Part shown: piece by piece, positions 42,199-50,406 of the stretch
Layout: each line of letters opens with the position of its first letter
Numbering within the stretch: the first letter of the stretch is position 1
Assembly: GCA_965279355.1 (NCBI GenBank)
Contig: OZ257155.1
Coordinates: 2,976,001 to 3,040,000, forward strand
Source: G965279355 sp965279355
Lineage (GTDB): Bacteria; Pseudomonadota; Alphaproteobacteria; CACIAM-22H2
Length of the DNA stretch: 64,000 nucleotides
Reading direction: 5' to 3'
The notes under the pieces: generated by a model
Told to the model about the DNA's origin: nothing
Seen by the model: the letters and a program-made list of their open reading frames with translations, nothing else
The model's database searches: none
Made by a program: the position numbers and the translations under genes

Positions 42199-43887
42199 TT
42201 ACGCAGCCCTGATCTTGGCGATGAAGCCTTCGACCTGCTGGCGGAGAGTCTCCGACTGTTTGGACAGTTCGCCGGCCGAGCCCAGAACCTGGGTCGACGC
42301 GGCACCGGTGTCGTTGGCGGCCTTGGTGACGCCGACGATGTTGGAGGACACCTCCGCCGTGCCCGCCGAAGCCTGCTGCACGTTGCGGGCGATCTCCTGT
42401 GTCGCGGCACCCTGCTCCTCGACGGCCGAGGCGATGGTCGTGGCGATCTCGTTGATCCGGCCGATGGTCTGGCCGATCCCCTGAACCGCCGTCACCGAGC
42501 GGCCCGTCGCGGCCTGCATCTCCGCGATCTTGGCGCTGATCTCCTCGGTCGCCTTGGCCGTCTGGCTGGCCAGGTTCTTGACCTCGGAGGCCACCACCGC
42601 GAAGCCCTTGCCGGCTTCCCCGGCGCGCGCCGCCTCGATGGTCGCATTCAGCGCCAGCAGGTTGGTCTGGCCCGCGATGTCGTTGATCAGCTTCACCACG
42701 TCGCCGATCTTCTGGGCCGCTTCCGACAGACCCTGGATTTCGGTGTTGGTGCGTTCGGCATCCGCCACCGCCTGACCGGAAATACGGGTGCTTTCGGTGA
42801 CCTGGCGGCTGATCTCGGTGATCGAGGACGACAGCTCTTCGGCCGCCGAGGCGACCGTCTGCACGTTGGTCGAGGCCTGCTCGGAGGCCGCGGCCACCGC
42901 CGTCGACTGCCGCTGGGTCTCTTCCGCCGTGGCCGACATGGACTGCGCCGTCGACTGCAGCTCGGTCGAGGCCGAGGACACGATCTGGACCACGCCCTTG
43001 ACCGAGCTCTCGAACTCGTCGGCCATCTTGTTCATCGCAGCGCGCTTTTCGATCTCGGCGCGCTTCTTCTGCTCTTCCTGGTCGGCGACGAGACGGCGGT
43101 TTTCCTGACCGGCCTCTTTGAACTTCTCAAGCGCGGCCGCAAGGTGCCCGACTTCGTCGCGCTGCCCCAGCGCCGGCACCGCGACCTCAAGATTGCCGCC
43201 CGCGACTTCGGTCATCGCCGCGGTCATGCGACCGAGCGGACGCGTGATGCCAACGAGAATAATGAACAGCGCGAGCACGAACCCGATCGCGACACCAGCG
43301 ACGGTCGACACGACGAGCACGGTGAACGCCTGGTCGTAAACCGACGATATGGTCTTCTCGGCGTCCGCAATGTATTTGGCGTTGCGATCTTCGATCTCCC
43401 GCAGTTCCTTACGGACCGCGTCGATCGCTTCGCCGGCGTGCTCGGCGACATCGATGGATTTTTTATAATCTCCGTTGCGCGCGAGCGTTGCCACTTCTTT
43501 TGCGGCGCCTTGGTAGCGCGAGATTGCGGCGCGGATATTCTCCAGATTTTTCTTTCCCGCCGCGTTCGTGATGGACGCGTCGAGTGCCGCGATACGCGCA
43601 TTCAGCCGCCCTGCTTCATCGGCAGCGGCTTTTTCGTAACTGGCGCGCTCTTCGGCGGCGTGATCGAAAGGCAGCAGCTCGACGTTGCGCGCGTAGGAAA
43701 GAAGGTTCCCAGTCGCCCGGCCGGTATTGATGGCCCGGTCGAATGCCGGCCCGAAGACCTTGCTCTCCTGGAAAACGTCGCGAAGCGAGCTTATGCCCAA
43801 CGCGGACAGGCCCGCGGCCAGCATGCTTAGCAGGATAATCACAGACAGAATCTTCGGAGCGATCCGAAGATTTTTCAAGAAACTCAT
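42199..43887 (-). CDS. methyl-accepting chemotaxis protein
   Basis: 562 residues. Membrane helix 1 is ILSVIILLSMLAAGLSALGI (about 13-32), then a short helical periplasmic domain of about 150 residues (4-helix-bundle type) and helix 2 FTVLVVSTVAGVAIGFVLAL with a HAMP domain (ITRPLGRMTAAMTEVAGGNL). The signalling domain has the hairpin tip region IAGQTNLLALNATIEAARAG and EAGKGFAVVASEVKNLA. No C-terminal tether pentapeptide is seen. GGGAGA is six bases from the ATG, and upstream in-frame starts are unlikely. It is followed by a strong terminator. The ligand is unknown. Confidence 0.94.
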   Translation of the reverse strand: MSFLKNLRIAPKILSVIILLSMLAAGLSALGISSLRDVFQESKVFGPAFDRAINTGRATGNLLSYARNVELLPFDHAAEERASYEKAAADEAGRLNARIAALDASITNAAGKKNLENIRAAISRYQGAAKEVATLARNGDYKKSIDVAEHAGEAIDAVRKELREIEDRNAKYIADAEKTISSVYDQAFTVLVVSTVAGVAIGFVLALFIILVGITRPLGRMTAAMTEVAGGNLEVAVPALGQRDEVGHLAAALEKFKEAGQENRRLVADQEEQKKRAEIEKRAAMNKMADEFESSVKGVVQIVSSASTELQSTAQSMSATAEETQRQSTAVAAASEQASTNVQTVASAAEELSSSITEISRQVTESTRISGQAVADAERTNTEIQGLSEAAQKIGDVVKLINDIAGQTNLLALNATIEAARAGEAGKGFAVVASEVKNLASQTAKATEEISAKIAEMQAATGRSVTAVQGIGQTIGRINEIATTIASAVEEQGAATQEIARNVQQASAGTAEVSSNIVGVTKAANDTGAASTQVLGSAGELSKQSETLRQQVEGFIAKIRAA

Positions 43888-44205
43888 GGCGCACTCTCCC
43901 GGATAAGAAGTCGGTTTCAGACTCAATTCGAACCCGGATCGAACAATAGGCCTGCCCAATCCACAGGCAGTATCAGACGGAAGTGCTATGCCCGCTTTTT
44001 TTGGCCTCCCGTATTGGCTTCCGCGCCCGGCCTGTAAGCCCGCTGATTCCACGAGACGATTCAATTCGTGCCACGCAGATGGTCAGGCGCCACTCCGGCG
44101 GTCGCGTGGGGCCGCCGGGGCCGGGCCTCATACTTTCAGTCAGGTTTTCTTGCACCGGGAGCGGCGCATTCTCAGGCTGACATCGAACCCAGGAGGACTT
44201 GTGCC
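43888..44205. other. divergent intergenic region, chemoreceptor / HPt gene
   Basis: About 318 bp between the start codons of the chemoreceptor and the HPt gene. It holds both ribosome-binding sites, a GC-rich stretch near 44100-44130, and a T7 run at about 43990-43996. No promoter pair or operator stands out. Open frames across it show no domain similarity. Confidence 0.45.
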
Positions 44206-44631
44206 ATGCTTGGACATTCGAATTTCACCGCAAGCGATATCGTGGCGCCTGGCGGCGCGGTTCTGCCGTTTCCGCAGTTCGGAAATATCCCCGTGTTCAA
44301 TCGGGATGTGATCGTGGCGCTCCTGCGGTCGATCGATGCCTATTCCCTGCGCGCCCTGTTCTCCGGCCTGTCGCAGGATCTCAGCCGGCAGTTCTGCGAC
44401 TTGCAGAATGCGTTGGACGTCGACAACCTCCCGCTCGCCGCCAAGGTCAGTCACGTGATGAAGGGCGTGGCGCTGAATTACGGCGCGATGCGGGTCGCGA
44501 TCATCGCCGCCGAAATCGAGAAAGGCTGCCAAGCCTGCGCCTCTCTGGACTCCACTGTCGATGAGCTGAAGCTCGCCATCTACGAGACCAGCCTGGCGAT
44601 CAACGACTTCTTCGCTCAGAAGGCCGCCTGA
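44206..44631 (+). CDS. free histidine phosphotransfer (HPt) protein
   Basis: 141 residues. The C-terminal half has the HPt signature AKVSHVMKGVALNYGAMRVA with the candidate phospho-His83 and the following IIAAEIEKG helix. The N-terminal half, starting LPFPQFGNIPVFNRDVIVAL, is a leader helix region. A full AGGAGG lies before the ATG. The stand-alone receiver gene begins 36 bp downstream on the same strand, so the two probably act as one phosphorelay unit, taking phosphate from a hybrid kinase encoded elsewhere in the window or genome. Confidence 0.75.
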   Translation: MLGHSNFTASDIVAPGGAVLPFPQFGNIPVFNRDVIVALLRSIDAYSLRALFSGLSQDLSRQFCDLQNALDVDNLPLAAKVSHVMKGVALNYGAMRVAIIAAEIEKGCQACASLDSTVDELKLAIYETSLAINDFFAQKAA

Positions 44632-44667
44632 CGTTTTCGGCTGACGGCCGATGCGGCGCCCGCGACA

Positions 44668-45045
44668 ATGGAAAATATCCTCATAACGGACGACGAGCCG
44701 GCGGTTCGCCAGACGATCCGTCACGCGCTGGAAGGGGTCGGCTTCATCGTCGACGAGGCCGAAGACGGTCACGCGGCCATGCGCAAGATCCAGGCGCGCG
44801 TCCCCGACCTCGTCATCCTCGATGTGCTGATGCCCAAACAGGAGGGGTTTGAGACCCTGCGGAGGATCAAGCCGCTCTATCCCGGCGTGAAGTTTCTGAT
44901 GATGACCGGCGGCGGCAGCCGGGGAGCCTACAGCTTCCTCGATATCGCGCGCGATTTCGGCGCCGATCAGACACTGAGAAAGCCCTTCACACGGGAAGAA
45001 CTGTTCTACGCCGTGGTGCAATGCGTGCCCTCGCGGCTGCGGTGA
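44668..45045 (+). CDS. stand-alone response-regulator receiver (GGG-loop type)
   Basis: 125 residues, no output domain. Acidic pocket ITDDEPAVR, phospho-acceptor Asp52 in LVILDVLMPKQEG, beta-4 Thr in MMTGGGSRGAYSFLDIARDF and Lys in LRKPF. It shares the GGG-x-RG-x(3)-FL insertion with receivers at 7.7 and 49.9 kb. Downstream of the HPt gene in the same orientation, which makes it the likely phosphate recipient or sink of that HPt. Confidence 0.9.
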   Translation: MENILITDDEPAVRQTIRHALEGVGFIVDEAEDGHAAMRKIQARVPDLVILDVLMPKQEGFETLRRIKPLYPGVKFLMMTGGGSRGAYSFLDIARDFGADQTLRKPFTREELFYAVVQCVPSRLR

Positions 45046-45069
45046 CCGTGCGCCAACCGGCGCGCCGCC

Positions 45070-46443
45070 CTATTTTCCCCGCCAGAACCACCAGTTCAGG
45101 GTGGCATCCCGGTTTTTCTGCAACGGCTCCGTGACCATCGGGGCGGCCTGCCGGCCCGATGCGATCGCGAAGAGCTGGCGGCGGCGCTCCAGTTCGGCGG
45201 TGCCGAAGCTGAACTGCTGGACGATGCCGATCATGTCGACATAGTCGCGATGGCCGTAGGTCGTCGCGTGCTTGTGCCGGGCATAGGTTTCGAGGACCGA
45301 CGATATGAGCCACGCCTTGAGATCGGATCTGTCCAGCGTGTCGTAGCGCGGATCGGCGGCGAGCAGCTTCGTGTCCGGCAAGGTGATTGGCTCCGGCTCC
45401 TGAAGACGCGCCACGATCGGCTGGAGGGCCGCGACGAGCATCTCCTGCATGCCGAGATCGCCGGAGATGCGGGCCAGGGCTGAAAGTGACGCGACGTCCG
45501 GTTCCTGCTGACAAAACGCGTTCATGGCCCGGAAACTGTGGATCAGCGCGGCCGCGCGAATCCCGGCCGTCTCGCGCGAATCCCGGGACAGGGCGTAGGC
45601 ATCCGACGCGGACAGATGCGCGAGAGTGTCCTGCGGATCGACGAGCTTGCCCGCTTCCTCCAGATGTCTGGCCCGATCGGGTTTGCAGGCAAAGATATTC
45701 AACGAATAGAAGTCGCTCTGATCGCCCAGCAGCGGTGTCAGCCGGTTCAGTGCCGGCGCATAGCGCCACAGCCGATAACCCAGCGCCTTCAGCGCATCCA
45801 GAAGATCGTGCTGGATCTGCTTTCCGTGGCGCAGCTCCGTCATGATCAGCGGCGATTCCCGCGCGAAGAATGCGCCGCCGCCGCGCAGGATGGCCGTTTC
45901 CATCCCTTCGGCATCGAGTTTTATGAAATCGATATCGCAAAGGCCTTCTGCCGCCGCCATGTCATCGAGACGCATGACCCGCGTCTCGGCGCCGCCGCCG
46001 TCCGTCCGCCGGATGACGTTGAACTCCGGACTGACCTGCCGCTCGATCGCGGCGCCGCCGGTGAAATCGCCCAGCGCCACATCCAGCACCGACACAGTCG
46101 AGAGCGCGTTCGCGGCCAGCGACTGCGCGATCAGCCCGGTGATGCCGCGATCCGGCTCGACGGCCCAGACCCGCCCGGCCGGACCGACGGACCGTGCCAG
46201 AACCACGGTGTAGAACCCGAGATTGGCGCCGACATCGATGGCGCGGCTGCCCGGCGCGAGTAGCGCCCGCACGAAATCCACTTCGGCCTCGAACCAGTCT
46301 TCGGTTTCCAGAAACGCATAGGTCGAGAAATTGCGGAGCGTTGCCGGAACGACCAGCCTTTCCCCGCCTTTCAGCCGGAGCGACCAGGATTCGTCGGTGT
46401 GGATACGGCTATACGGTGTTTCGGGAATCGCCGTGGCGGTCAT
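45070..46443 (-). CDS. FkbM-family methyltransferase with C-terminal extension
   Basis: 457 residues. The FkbM domain (about 55-255) has SRAIDVGANLGFYTVVLARS (SAM motif I), VWAVEPDRGI, the acidic LDVALGDFTG, and IDFIKLDAEGMETAILRGGG, the family hallmark. The remaining 200 residues (DFYSLNIFACKPDRARHLEE onward) are helical and unassigned. FkbM enzymes O-methylate sugars or polyketides. The ATG was chosen because GGCGGG precedes it and the frame upstream is a shadow. It may act on a surface glycan, but no glycan genes adjoin. Confidence 0.85.
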   Translation of the reverse strand: MTATAIPETPYSRIHTDESWSLRLKGGERLVVPATLRNFSTYAFLETEDWFEAEVDFVRALLAPGSRAIDVGANLGFYTVVLARSVGPAGRVWAVEPDRGITGLIAQSLAANALSTVSVLDVALGDFTGGAAIERQVSPEFNVIRRTDGGGAETRVMRLDDMAAAEGLCDIDFIKLDAEGMETAILRGGGAFFARESPLIMTELRHGKQIQHDLLDALKALGYRLWRYAPALNRLTPLLGDQSDFYSLNIFACKPDRARHLEEAGKLVDPQDTLAHLSASDAYALSRDSRETAGIRAAALIHSFRAMNAFCQQEPDVASLSALARISGDLGMQEMLVAALQPIVARLQEPEPITLPDTKLLAADPRYDTLDRSDLKAWLISSVLETYARHKHATTYGHRDYVDMIGIVQQFSFGTAELERRRQLFAIASGRQAAPMVTEPLQKNRDATLNWWFWRGK

Positions 46444-46475
46444 CCCGCCAGCATGCACCGGGTCGGCGCCTTTCG

Positions 46476-47648
46476 CTACGACTGCCCCCATAATTTTCGG
46501 GTCGCGATGTCCGCGCCTTCGCGCAGGGCCTTGAACTTTTCCCAGATCACCGTCGGGTGCACCTCGGTCTTGTAGAGCGCCTGCGAGGAAAAGCCGCAAT
46601 CGGCGCCGGCCATCACGTTCTCGCGGCCGACCAGTCTGGCAAAACGCATAAGCCGTTCGGCGATCAGTTCCGGGTGCTCGACGATGTTGCTGGCATGGGT
46701 GATGCAGCCCGGACAGAGCACCTTGCCGTCCGGGACCTTCAGTGTTTCGAACAGATGATACTCGTGCTCGTGGCGCGGATTGGCGCATTCGAAGCTGATG
46801 GACCCGGCGTTGATCTTCAGGACATAGGGCATGACTTCCGAAAGCGCCGCTTCATAAATGCGCGGGCCCTCGTTCACGCCGTAACAGGTATGGAAGCGCA
46901 CCTTTTCCGCCGGGATTCCCTTCAGCGCGACATTGGTCGCCTCGACATAGATCTCGGCGCGGCGCTGCATCTGTTTTGCGTCGAGGCCGGGTTCTACGAA
47001 AATGTCGGAAAGGAATGGGTCGTCGACCTGGATCAGGATGCCTGAGTCGGCAATCGCCCGGTATTCGCTGTTTAGCGCCGCGGCGAGCGCGTGGAAATAC
47101 TCTTCTTCCGTCTTGTAGTACTCGTTCCGGCCGACGCCGGACGGTGCTGTCGCGGGAAGAAAGACCTGGAGGTCGGGAACTCCGGCGGCTTTCGCGGCTG
47201 CCTTCACATTGGCGATATCGCGCTGCACGGCGGCGTCGCCGCGATAGCGGACCGGCGCCACGCAGACGATGGGCGCCATCCTGACCACGGCCCCGCCCAG
47301 CATCGCGGTCTTGAAATATTCTTCGTAATATTCCGGAAACGCGGCGACTTCCTTCTGGAAGATCGACGTCTTCTCGCCCGGCCGCGATTCGAATCCATCG
47401 AGCCGTTCCTGGATATAGGTGAAGAAGCCGGGCTTGGAGAACTCGCCGTCGGTGACGATATCGATGCCGCTTTCGGCCTGCCGTTTGACGCTGTCACGGA
47501 CGGCACGCGCCAGCAGATCGTCGAATGCCTTTCGATCGAAGTCCTGCCCGCCGTATTTCGCTTTCATGATGTCGAGGAGGTCGTGCGGCCGCGGCAGGCT
47601 GCCGATATGCGTGGTCTGGATGCGGTCAGTGTTCTGCTGGATCGTCAT
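46476..47648 (-). CDS. MetE C-terminal-domain-like methyltransferase, second paralogue
   Basis: 390 residues of the single-domain MetE barrel family. HIGSLPRPHDLLDIM opens the protein. VTDGEFSKPGFF, VDDPFLSDIF, the zinc-site VRFHTCYGVNEGP (His and Cys) and the late AGADCGFSSQ cysteine are all present. It is clearly a paralogue of the protein at 2.5-3.7 kb but diverged. The substrate is unknown; S-methyl transfer from a small methyl donor is the family chemistry. A TetR-type gene lies 216 bp upstream on the same strand and may control it. Confidence 0.87.
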   Translation of the reverse strand: MTIQQNTDRIQTTHIGSLPRPHDLLDIMKAKYGGQDFDRKAFDDLLARAVRDSVKRQAESGIDIVTDGEFSKPGFFTYIQERLDGFESRPGEKTSIFQKEVAAFPEYYEEYFKTAMLGGAVVRMAPIVCVAPVRYRGDAAVQRDIANVKAAAKAAGVPDLQVFLPATAPSGVGRNEYYKTEEEYFHALAAALNSEYRAIADSGILIQVDDPFLSDIFVEPGLDAKQMQRRAEIYVEATNVALKGIPAEKVRFHTCYGVNEGPRIYEAALSEVMPYVLKINAGSISFECANPRHEHEYHLFETLKVPDGKVLCPGCITHASNIVEHPELIAERLMRFARLVGRENVMAGADCGFSSQALYKTEVHPTVIWEKFKALREGADIATRKLWGQS

Positions 47649-47864
47649 CGACCGTGCTCCTCGTCGCGATGTTGCCGGCGGTCGGGCGAGGCAGCGGACA
47701 CTCTGTCCGCGCTGGTGTTTCTCTCCCGGTCGTCCTGTCAGCCCTGTCCGGAGGCAGGCTGTTATGACGGATTGTAGGCTGAAGCGGTCGCCGCGCGCAA
47801 CTTATAAGGAGGCCTCCTTGTTTTTACAAGAAGGCACGCCGGTAATATAAGCAGGCGAGGAAGA

Positions 47865-48503
47865 TCAGCGCTTGCCGCGCGGTTTGCGCATTTCGAGCGC
47901 GGCAGGCGCGATCTCGCGCCACGCCGCGATGCTGCCCTTGCGATCGACCTCGTAGGGCAACCAGGTCTCGATCACGAATAGTCCGCGTAAAAGACAATGC
48001 GTCAGTTCGACAAAATGCCGCGCCCGCTCCGGGCCATAGCCGGCCTTGCGCAGGGTCTCGGTCCATATCTTGTTGAGTTCCACGCGCGCCGTCAGGACAA
48101 TTGGATTGCAGAGCCGGGCCAGCGCTGGTTCCGAGCGGGCCGCAAACATGATCTCCAGCATCGCGCGATAGACGGGACTGAAGAAGAAGTGCTGCGAATC
48201 CGACAGAAACCGTTCAACCGAATCGACGGAGCGCGGGACGTTTTGCGCCTGCTCTTTCGCATGGGCCACGGCTTCGGTCATCGCCTGCCGTATGGTCGCG
48301 GCGATCAGCTTGTTCTTTGTCGGAAAGTAATGTTCCTGCGCGCCGCGCGAGACGCGCGCTCTCGCTGCCACCTTGCTGGCGCTGAACTTTCCGTAGCCTT
48401 CCTTGACCAATAGGTCGATGGACGCCGCGAGGATGGCGGCCTGCGTCTCGCGTCGTCGCTCTTCCTGCGTTCTCTTCGATTTTCGCTTGCGACGCTGCGC
48501 CAT
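47865..48503 (-). CDS. TetR-family transcriptional regulator
   Basis: 212 residues. A very basic N terminus MAQRRKRKSKRTQEERRRET is followed by the TetR helix-turn-helix ILAASIDLLVKEGYGKFSAS, KVAARARVSRGAQEHYFPTK and KLIAATIRQAM. The ligand domain is variable. GGAAGAG precedes the ATG. A longer frame upstream has no support. Its closest target by position is the MetE-like gene downstream on the same strand. The effector is unknown. Confidence 0.9.
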   Translation of the reverse strand: MAQRRKRKSKRTQEERRRETQAAILAASIDLLVKEGYGKFSASKVAARARVSRGAQEHYFPTKNKLIAATIRQAMTEAVAHAKEQAQNVPRSVDSVERFLSDSQHFFFSPVYRAMLEIMFAARSEPALARLCNPIVLTARVELNKIWTETLRKAGYGPERARHFVELTHCLLRGLFVIETWLPYEVDRKGSIAAWREIAPAALEMRKPRGKR

Positions 48504-48606
48504 TCTCTTCCGCCCCTCAAGGGTCGGAACCTCGCATGAACGAATCGGGGTTGCAACGCAGGCCTGAAGTGCGCCAGGCGGACTGCCGCTGTCGACCAAG
48601 GCGCTC

Positions 48607-49350
48607 TTATGCTTTCCCGGTGCTTCCCGTGAACGTCAGCGGCAGAAGCTGCTCGAAGGAACGGCGCACGATGTCGTAGCAGGAGCAGGACGTCTCTTCG
48701 AGACCGGGTCGGTCGAGAACGGTGATCAGGCCGCGGCGATAGGTGATCAGGCCCGCGTTCTGCAGCGTGCGGGCGATCAGCGAGACGGTCGGCCGGCCGA
48801 CACCCAGCATCTCCGCCAGGAATTCGTGGGTCAGCGGCACGCCGTTGCCCTTGGTGCGGTCGGACGACATCAACAGCCATTTGGCGAGCCGCTCTTCCGC
48901 CGAATGCAGCGCGTTGCAGGCCACCGCCTGATAGACCTGACCCAGGAACGCATGGATATAGTTGCCGAACAGCGCGCGCATCGACGCGCTCTCGGTCAAT
49001 GCGTGCTGCAACGGCTCGACCGGCATGGTCGCGGCAGCGCCGGACACCTGCACGATCGCCTGGCTGGGTGACAGCATCTGCGTCACCAGCAGCGGCAGGC
49101 CGATGACGCCTTCGGCGCCGACTGTCGCTGTTTCGATGCCGGGGCCCTCGTCAGCCGCAGTGACCAGCGAGACGAAGCCGTCATGCGGGAAATACGCGCG
49201 CGTGATCGGCTTTCCCGGCTCGTAGAGAACCTGGTGCTGCGCCATCGGCACATCCTGCAGATGCGGCTTCAGGCGTTCGTAATCCTGTGGCTTCAGGGCG
49301 GCCAGCAGACGGTTTCCGCCGCCGCGCTCGCCGGTGACTGTCGTTTGCAT
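48607..49350 (-). CDS. Crp/Fnr-family transcriptional regulator
   Basis: 247 residues. An N-terminal cyclic-nucleotide-binding-like barrel (VLYEPGKPITRAYFPHDGFV, VGAEGVIGLPLL) lacks the classical cAMP-contact motif and the Fnr cysteines. A long dimer helix follows. The C-terminal winged helix is LTHEFLAEMLGVGRPTVSLI, ARTLQNAGLITYRRGLITVL, with a CSCY segment. This is the large Crp_2 subgroup of uncertain signal. The start at the third in-frame ATG is preferred because GGAAAG lies just before it. Confidence 0.88.
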   Translation of the reverse strand: MQTTVTGERGGGNRLLAALKPQDYERLKPHLQDVPMAQHQVLYEPGKPITRAYFPHDGFVSLVTAADEGPGIETATVGAEGVIGLPLLVTQMLSPSQAIVQVSGAAATMPVEPLQHALTESASMRALFGNYIHAFLGQVYQAVACNALHSAEERLAKWLLMSSDRTKGNGVPLTHEFLAEMLGVGRPTVSLIARTLQNAGLITYRRGLITVLDRPGLEETSCSCYDIVRRSFEQLLPLTFTGSTGKA

Positions 49351-49644
49351 TTTCTTTCCAGGCGTAGCCATTGACGAACCGCACCCCCCGAGGCGGTCGC
49401 TCACCGCCTATGGAAATGCAGTGGAGCCTTAACGCCGCACAATGGCGGATGCGCCACGTCTCGTCTGTTCAGATTCAGACATTTAGGTGACGATCCCGCA
49501 CAAAAAGGCGCAGGCGATAAAAGTTCGTTATCGAACAGTCAGCATTTTCAGAGGGCTGGCCCGTTTCTACCCCGATCGGAATATCGCAACGGGCAATGAC
49601 ACGGAACCGCAGGGCGGCGGTTCGATACCGCAATCAGGAAGCGG
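49351..49644. other. intergenic region upstream of the Crp-type gene
   Basis: About 295 bp, bounded by the Crp-type start and a doubtful small gene. It presumably carries the crp-type promoter. No inverted repeat or recognisable promoter pair was found. An open frame on the plus strand runs through it and into the small gene's antisense, but its composition (many Arg, Thr, Ser, Gly) is not protein-like. Confidence 0.4.
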
Positions 49645-49845
49645 TTATTCCCTGACGATCGAGCGAACGGACCGGAGCGCCGGCTCTATCGGATTGATGC
49701 GCTGTTCGCGCACCACACCGGCACGCGGTGCAGCGGTATTCGAAACCAGAACCGGTTCGATACGCGGACGGGAGGAACGCGGCGGCTCACCGACCAGGTT
49801 GGTCAGCGCGGCGCCAAGGGTTTTGAAGAATCGGTCGCTGGACAT
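49645..49845 (-). CDS. small hypothetical protein
   Basis: 66 residues, MSSDRFFKTLGAALTNLVGE, then Arg/Pro/Val-rich. A GGAG occurs very close to the ATG. There is no known domain. Composition is reasonable for this genome, but the evidence for translation is weak. The neighbour upstream on the same strand is a receiver gene (35 bp away), so it may be co-transcribed with it. Confidence 0.45.
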   Translation of the reverse strand: MSSDRFFKTLGAALTNLVGEPPRSSRPRIEPVLVSNTAAPRAGVVREQRINPIEPALRSVRSIVRE

Positions 49846-49880
49846 GACTCCAGCATGATCGCCCGGCGTTAAAAATTTCC

Positions 49881-50264
49881 TTAAGAGCGCGGTGCTTTCG
49901 AGCCGACAAGTTCGGCGATGGTTGCCAGCAGCACGTCGGGCTCGACCGGCTTGGCGATCACCCGACTGGCGCCGAAGGATTGCGCGAAGTCCAGGAAGTT
50001 CAGGTTACCGCGCGTGCCGCCGCCGGAGATCGCAATCACCGGCAGGTTCGGCCAGTTGCTGCGGAGTTCCTTGATCGTCTCGATGCCTTCCTTGACCGGC
50101 ATCAGGATGTCGGTGATGACGAGGTCGGCCTGAAAATCCTTCATGAGGTCGATGCCGTCGCGGCCGTTGCCGGCCAGCGCCACCGAGTAGCCAGCGCTTT
50201 CGACGACCGCCTTGAGCGCGTCCTGGACTGCCAGATCGTCGTCGATAATCAGTACTTTAGACAT
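49881..50264 (-). CDS. stand-alone response-regulator receiver (GGG-loop type)
   Basis: 127 residues, no output domain. Acidic IIDDDLAVQ, phospho-acceptor Asp52 in LVITDILMPVKEG, beta-4 Ser in AISGGGTRGNLNFLDFAQSF and Lys in IAKPV. Paralogue of the two other GGG-loop receivers. Divergent from the hybrid kinase to its right across 142 bp, which mirrors the LOV-kinase/receiver divergent pair at 7.4 kb, so that kinase is its probable partner. Confidence 0.9.
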   Translation of the reverse strand: MSKVLIIDDDLAVQDALKAVVESAGYSVALAGNGRDGIDLMKDFQADLVITDILMPVKEGIETIKELRSNWPNLPVIAISGGGTRGNLNFLDFAQSFGASRVIAKPVEPDVLLATIAELVGSKAPRS

Positions 50265-50406
50265 CGCTTTTCCGCATCCATCTTACCCCTATACGCATTA
50301 AGTGCAAGAAAAGACCATAAGGGAACAGTGATGCATTAAGTTAGCCAAAGATTAGAAGCCAGCATTGAGGTTTTGTCCTGGCCCCTAGTCTTGCAGAGAG
50401 GAGCCC

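Noticed and set aside
49487..49858. 123-codon open frame on the plus strand
   Set aside because: No ribosome-binding site or domain, composition unlike protein, and opposite a somewhat better small frame.
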